A stretch of DNA of 64,000 bases. Origin: Epithemia pelagica. Its lineage: Eukaryota > Bacillariophyta > Bacillariophyceae > Surirellales > Surirellaceae. Made by a program: the position numbers and the translations under genes. Each line of letters starts with the position of its first letter. Positions within the stretch are counted from its first letter, which is position 1. The stretch covers positions 3,348,001-3,412,000 of the forward strand of contig OX337228.1 in NCBI GenBank assembly GCA_946965045.2. The letters are read 5' to 3'. The notes beneath the pieces are model-generated. The model made no database searches, was not told where the DNA came from, and was given only the letters and a program-made list of their open reading frames with translations. This document shows, in pieces, positions 61,032-64,000 of the stretch.

Positions 61032-63895
61032 ACCTTTAATAATAATACTATAGTTGCGGAGTCTTCTTTTCCTTCGAAGCCTCTTGCTCCATCCCCACCA
61101 CCCTCACCCAACATCATCCCATCCTTTCTCCCACCTTTGGCGACACCTTCATCCGACCACAAACCTAAGATCCCGAGCACTGCGAACCCTTTTCTGGTGC
61201 ATCATATCACTCAAGATTATTCAAGACACCCCGAGACCCGTCAACGAGAACTCTCCGACTTGATCTCATCCGTTCAGAATCAATGTGTCATCACGTCTGA
61301 TTCCATTCCCAAGATCTCGTCGTCCGTTGATACACCGTCCTCTATTCCCACGACTGCCGCCAGTCACCCCCGGCCAACTTCCAAGGATCTCCCAAGAGAA
61401 TCTCTTACCGTTGGCACCTCTACAAGACCCCCAAGTCCCCCAAGTTCTCATTCCGAAACTCTATCCTCACAAATTGAGAAGACTCTCCCAGGAAGCTCTT
61501 CAGCGATAATTGGATCCGATTTCTCGGGTAAGCCCCTAGCGCGGAACGTCAAAAGATTGGAACAAGCACGACAAGCGGATATAAAATTACTAGGTGAGTC
61601 TATATATGATGTCGACACGGAATCCGTTCTCCCAAGTTCCCAGCACTGCTATCTCCCCAACAAGATCTCCATGATTTTCCCATCAAGACTCGCTCCTCCC
61701 CCACTCCAAGATGTGTGCCACCCTTTGGACCTTTCCACCATCCTCAAGATTGCCAATCACAAACCGCCGACACCCAAGCCCTCCCCCTTTCGTCACTCCA
61801 TTGACGATGACGTTGTCCTATCAAACGCGACTTTCAACTCACAGCTGATTGAAAGATTCGACTTTGATCTGCAACGACTGATTGACAGCCACCCCGGTTC
61901 CGTCATCACCCCAGGATCCGAATTCCGCACAGCGGAAATCTTGGAACCGCTCCTAGCCGGCCACCCATACTGGTCACGGTTCCACCATAACCTCACGCAA
62001 GGTGTCTCATACCCTCTCACAGCTGAGGAAGAAGAGCCAGCCAGACGCGCTGAGAATGAGGCAATCCTCGAATATGGCAACCATGCCTCTGGTAAGAAAA
62101 ACCCCGACGCTCTTTCCAAAGTCCTCCGAAAAGACGCGTCCAAGGGTTTTTCCCTCCCCATCATGTTTCTCTGCGCAACCGAGATCAAACATAACCGGAT
62201 CAGTCCAATGGGAGTAGCCCACCAAATGGGCATCGATGCCAATGGCGATCTTGTTCCCAAAGACCGTCTGACCCACGATCAATCATTTTCCCTTGGATTC
62301 TGCCCCTCGACAAACGACTTGATCGATCAAAGCAAATTGATTGACCTGGTGATGGGCCACTGTTTAGATCGAGTGATCCACCAAATTGTCGCATTGCGCT
62401 GGCACTTCCCAAATGATCGTATCGTCATAAGCAAATTCGATTGGTCTTCTGCTTATCGTCGCGTTCACGGAGACGGCGATGTTGCAGCAAGGAATATAAC
62501 CATTGATCCATCCAATTCCTTTGCCCACCTAAATCTCCGCTTGACTTTCGGAGCTTCAGCCAATCCAGCCGAATTTTCCATCGTCTCCAAAATTGGAACT
62601 GACCTCTGCAACGATCTCGCCGATTTCGACGATTGGCAACCAACCGATTGCCAATCACCACTCCAAGAAGGCATTGGGGGACCCAAGTACCTACCAGAAG
62701 AATTCCCCGTAGCTCCAGCATGCGAATTGGCTGTTTCTGTCCCAACTCGTCCTCATGGATTTCATGATTCATACCTGGATGACATGATTCAAGTCTTCCT
62801 CGCCACCAACCCACATCTCGCCCGATGTCCCAGTATTGTCCCACTCGTTGTCCATCTCATGACAAGGCCCGTAGCCGACAACGAACCGATCCCAAGAAAA
62901 GACATGTTGGAAGCAGACAAACTCGCAGCCGAAGGCGCTCCTGCCGAAGAGCAACGAGTTCTCGGGTGGATTGTTGACACAAGGTGACTTCTCCTTCGCC
63001 TCCCAAAAGACAAGTTGATTGGTTGGACACGCGAAGTGAATCAAATGTTATCCAGTCGACGGACAACCTTCCAAAACCTTCGCAGTCTCATCGGGAAATT
63101 GCTCCATGCCACCAAAGGCATTCCACACGCGTCCTTCTGGTTGTCACGGCTACGCGAATACCAAACATTCATCGAACAAGCGTTTCGGCAAAAACAGCAA
63201 TCGAAACCACCCGACACCAACAAGGATCCAAAACAACCAAAACAAAACAGAGATGTACCACCTTCATTCTATCGGTACTCCATCCCTGAGTCCATCGCCA
63301 ACGACCTCCAAGTGTGGCCGTCCCTCCTCCAACACTCCCACGACGGCATCTCACTTAACCGACTAGTTTGTCGCGTACCCACACATCTCTTCCATGCAGA
63401 CTCATGCCCTGAAGGAATGGGCGGTTACTCTGTTCGATCCGGCAGAGCATGGCGATTCCAAATCGACCAATCAAGACTCGAAGCTCTTGCCCAACTCGAC
63501 CCATCATCTACCAACACACGCGCCAACAATCTTTTTGAGTACATCGCAATTGTTGTGTCAATGTGGGTTGATTGTTGGTACGATGACATCGATGAAAACT
63601 CGGCCGTACTGAGTCTCTCCGACAACTCATCCGCCGTCGGCTGGATGTACAAATCGTCCTTCGGCTCCGACAAGCCGCTACAGGTCCAAGTCTCGAAGAA
63701 ACTGACCGACTTGATTCTCCACCACAAGTTTGCCCTTCAAGCGGAACACATCCCTGGGAGCAAGAACGACGTGTCAGACATCCTGTCAAGATACTGGTCT
63801 CTTAACGATAACGATCTTACCCTTTTTCTTCATGAAAATTTTATGTTGCAGATTCCAGAGAATTTTCACATCAGTCCCTTGCCCAACGAAATACT
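60963..63895 (+). CDS. DIRS-like reverse transcriptase and RNase H, one internal stop
   Basis: One frame, continuous from the zinc-finger frame, carries a Ser/Pro-rich linker (60,975-61,600), then RT motifs: ISKFDWSSAYRRVHGDG (~62,430-62,475), LRLTFGASANPAEFSI, and HDSYLDDMIQVF with the YxDD box (~62,770). LGWIVDTR reaches a UGA at 62985-62987, in the middle of the usual D-T-...-R-L-P-K-D-K motif (LRLPKDKLIGWT follows directly), so it is a nonsense mutation, possibly from CGA. The frame then stays open to the window end through RNase H motifs HADSCPEGMGGYS, LFEYIAIVV, SLSDNSSAVGW and KNDVSDILSRYW. All RNase H acids seem present. The element is therefore not autonomous as it stands. Confidence 0.78.
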
Positions 63896-64000
63896 ATGTT
63901 GGATCTCCTCGATCGTGCCAGCGTGTCCCGCATCTTCTTCGGCAAAACCGAAGGATCGCACCAAAAGCGCGACAAATGCTGGGAACGATGGACAGAACAT
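63896..64000 (+). CDS. Start of an overlapping tyrosine recombinase frame, partial
   Basis: ATG at 63896 opens a second frame inside the 3' end of the RNase H frame: MLDLLDRASVSRIFFGKTEG, then KRDKCWERWTEH, which resembles the helical core-binding start of recombinases in DIRS-like elements. Overlapping RT and recombinase frames are normal for the group. The catalytic part lies beyond the window. Confidence 0.55.
   Translation, partial: MLDLLDRASVSRIFFGKTEGSHQKRDKCWERWTEH

Larger units (their letters stand above)
51889..64000 (+). mobile_element. DIRS-like tyrosine-recombinase retroelement, decayed and interrupted, runs off the window
   Basis: Order is Gag N-part (51889-54045), a ~6 kb insertion, Gag C-part with CCCH finger, RT, RNase H, then the beginning of a recombinase frame at 63896. 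RT followed by an RNase H and an overlapping tyrosine recombinase, without LTRs or integrase, defines the DIRS group. In-frame stops at 53713 and 62985 and frame breaks near 60.3 kb show decay. Termini are not identified; the right one lies beyond 64,000. Confidence 0.7.

Noticed and set aside
1-64000. CRISPR arrays, bacterial operons, rRNA or tRNA genes
   Set aside because: No spaced identical repeats, Shine-Dalgarno-led gene strings, rRNA-like sequence or tRNA fold seen by eye; a tRNA scan was not possible here.

Overview
The window looks like nuclear DNA from a photosynthetic stramenopile, most likely a pennate diatom. This is an inference. The evidence is compact eukaryotic genes on both strands, short GT-AG introns (66-198 bp), conserved eukaryotic housekeeping genes (Nup155-type nucleoporin, coronin, POLD2, SmD3, a NOL12/Rrp17-like factor), one candidate bipartite plastid presequence, and intact Copia, Crypton-like and DIRS-like elements of kinds reported from diatoms. 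I see no operon or bacterial signal structure. No database search was possible, so family names rest on motifs I recognise.

1-26.6 kb is ordinary gene space with 0.1-1 kb gaps. In order it holds a lysine-rich protein (partial, -), a hypothetical gene (+), a GARP/Myb-like transcription factor (+), a two-domain AAA protein with altered Walker B motifs (-), Nup155 (-), coronin (+), an alpha/beta hydrolase (+), POLD2 (-), a histidine phosphatase fused to a GNAT-like domain (+), an AMN1-type leucine-rich repeat protein (-), SmD3 (-), an ankyrin protein (-) and a small basic protein (+). Several genes are divergently paired.

26.6-32.3 kb is a TPR gene (-) split by a 4.1 kb insertion flanked by the 5-bp repeat TAGTA. 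The insert encodes a five-exon tyrosine recombinase with a Gln/Met-rich tail and unusually carries inverted terminal sequences and a 173-bp hairpin at one end.

33-39.1 kb holds a small membrane protein, two tandem M14 metallocarboxypeptidases with a sharply bounded, almost identical 1.14 kb catalytic core, and a NOL12-like gene whose upstream region has received the Copia element.

39.1-45.6 kb is a complete Copia element with identical 160-bp LTRs and GTAC target duplication. gag and pol share one frame, separated by a single UGA that is followed 10 nt later by a perfect 10-bp stem-loop. 45.8-47.2 kb is a 1,379-bp element with perfect 86-bp inverted repeats and no recognised protein. 47.7-51.1 kb is a large putative transposase in two overlapping frames joined by an A8 slippery run.

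51.5-64 kb is a decayed DIRS-like retroelement (gag, CCCH zinc finger, reverse transcriptase, RNase H, start of a tyrosine recombinase) whose gag is interrupted by about 6 kb carrying two convergent unfamiliar genes (1,260-codon + and 489-codon -). That pair is the best candidate here for an undescribed mobile system. The recoding-like gag/pol junctions (UGA-CGC in two unrelated retroelements) and the slippery site in the transposase are the most testable mechanistic leads.
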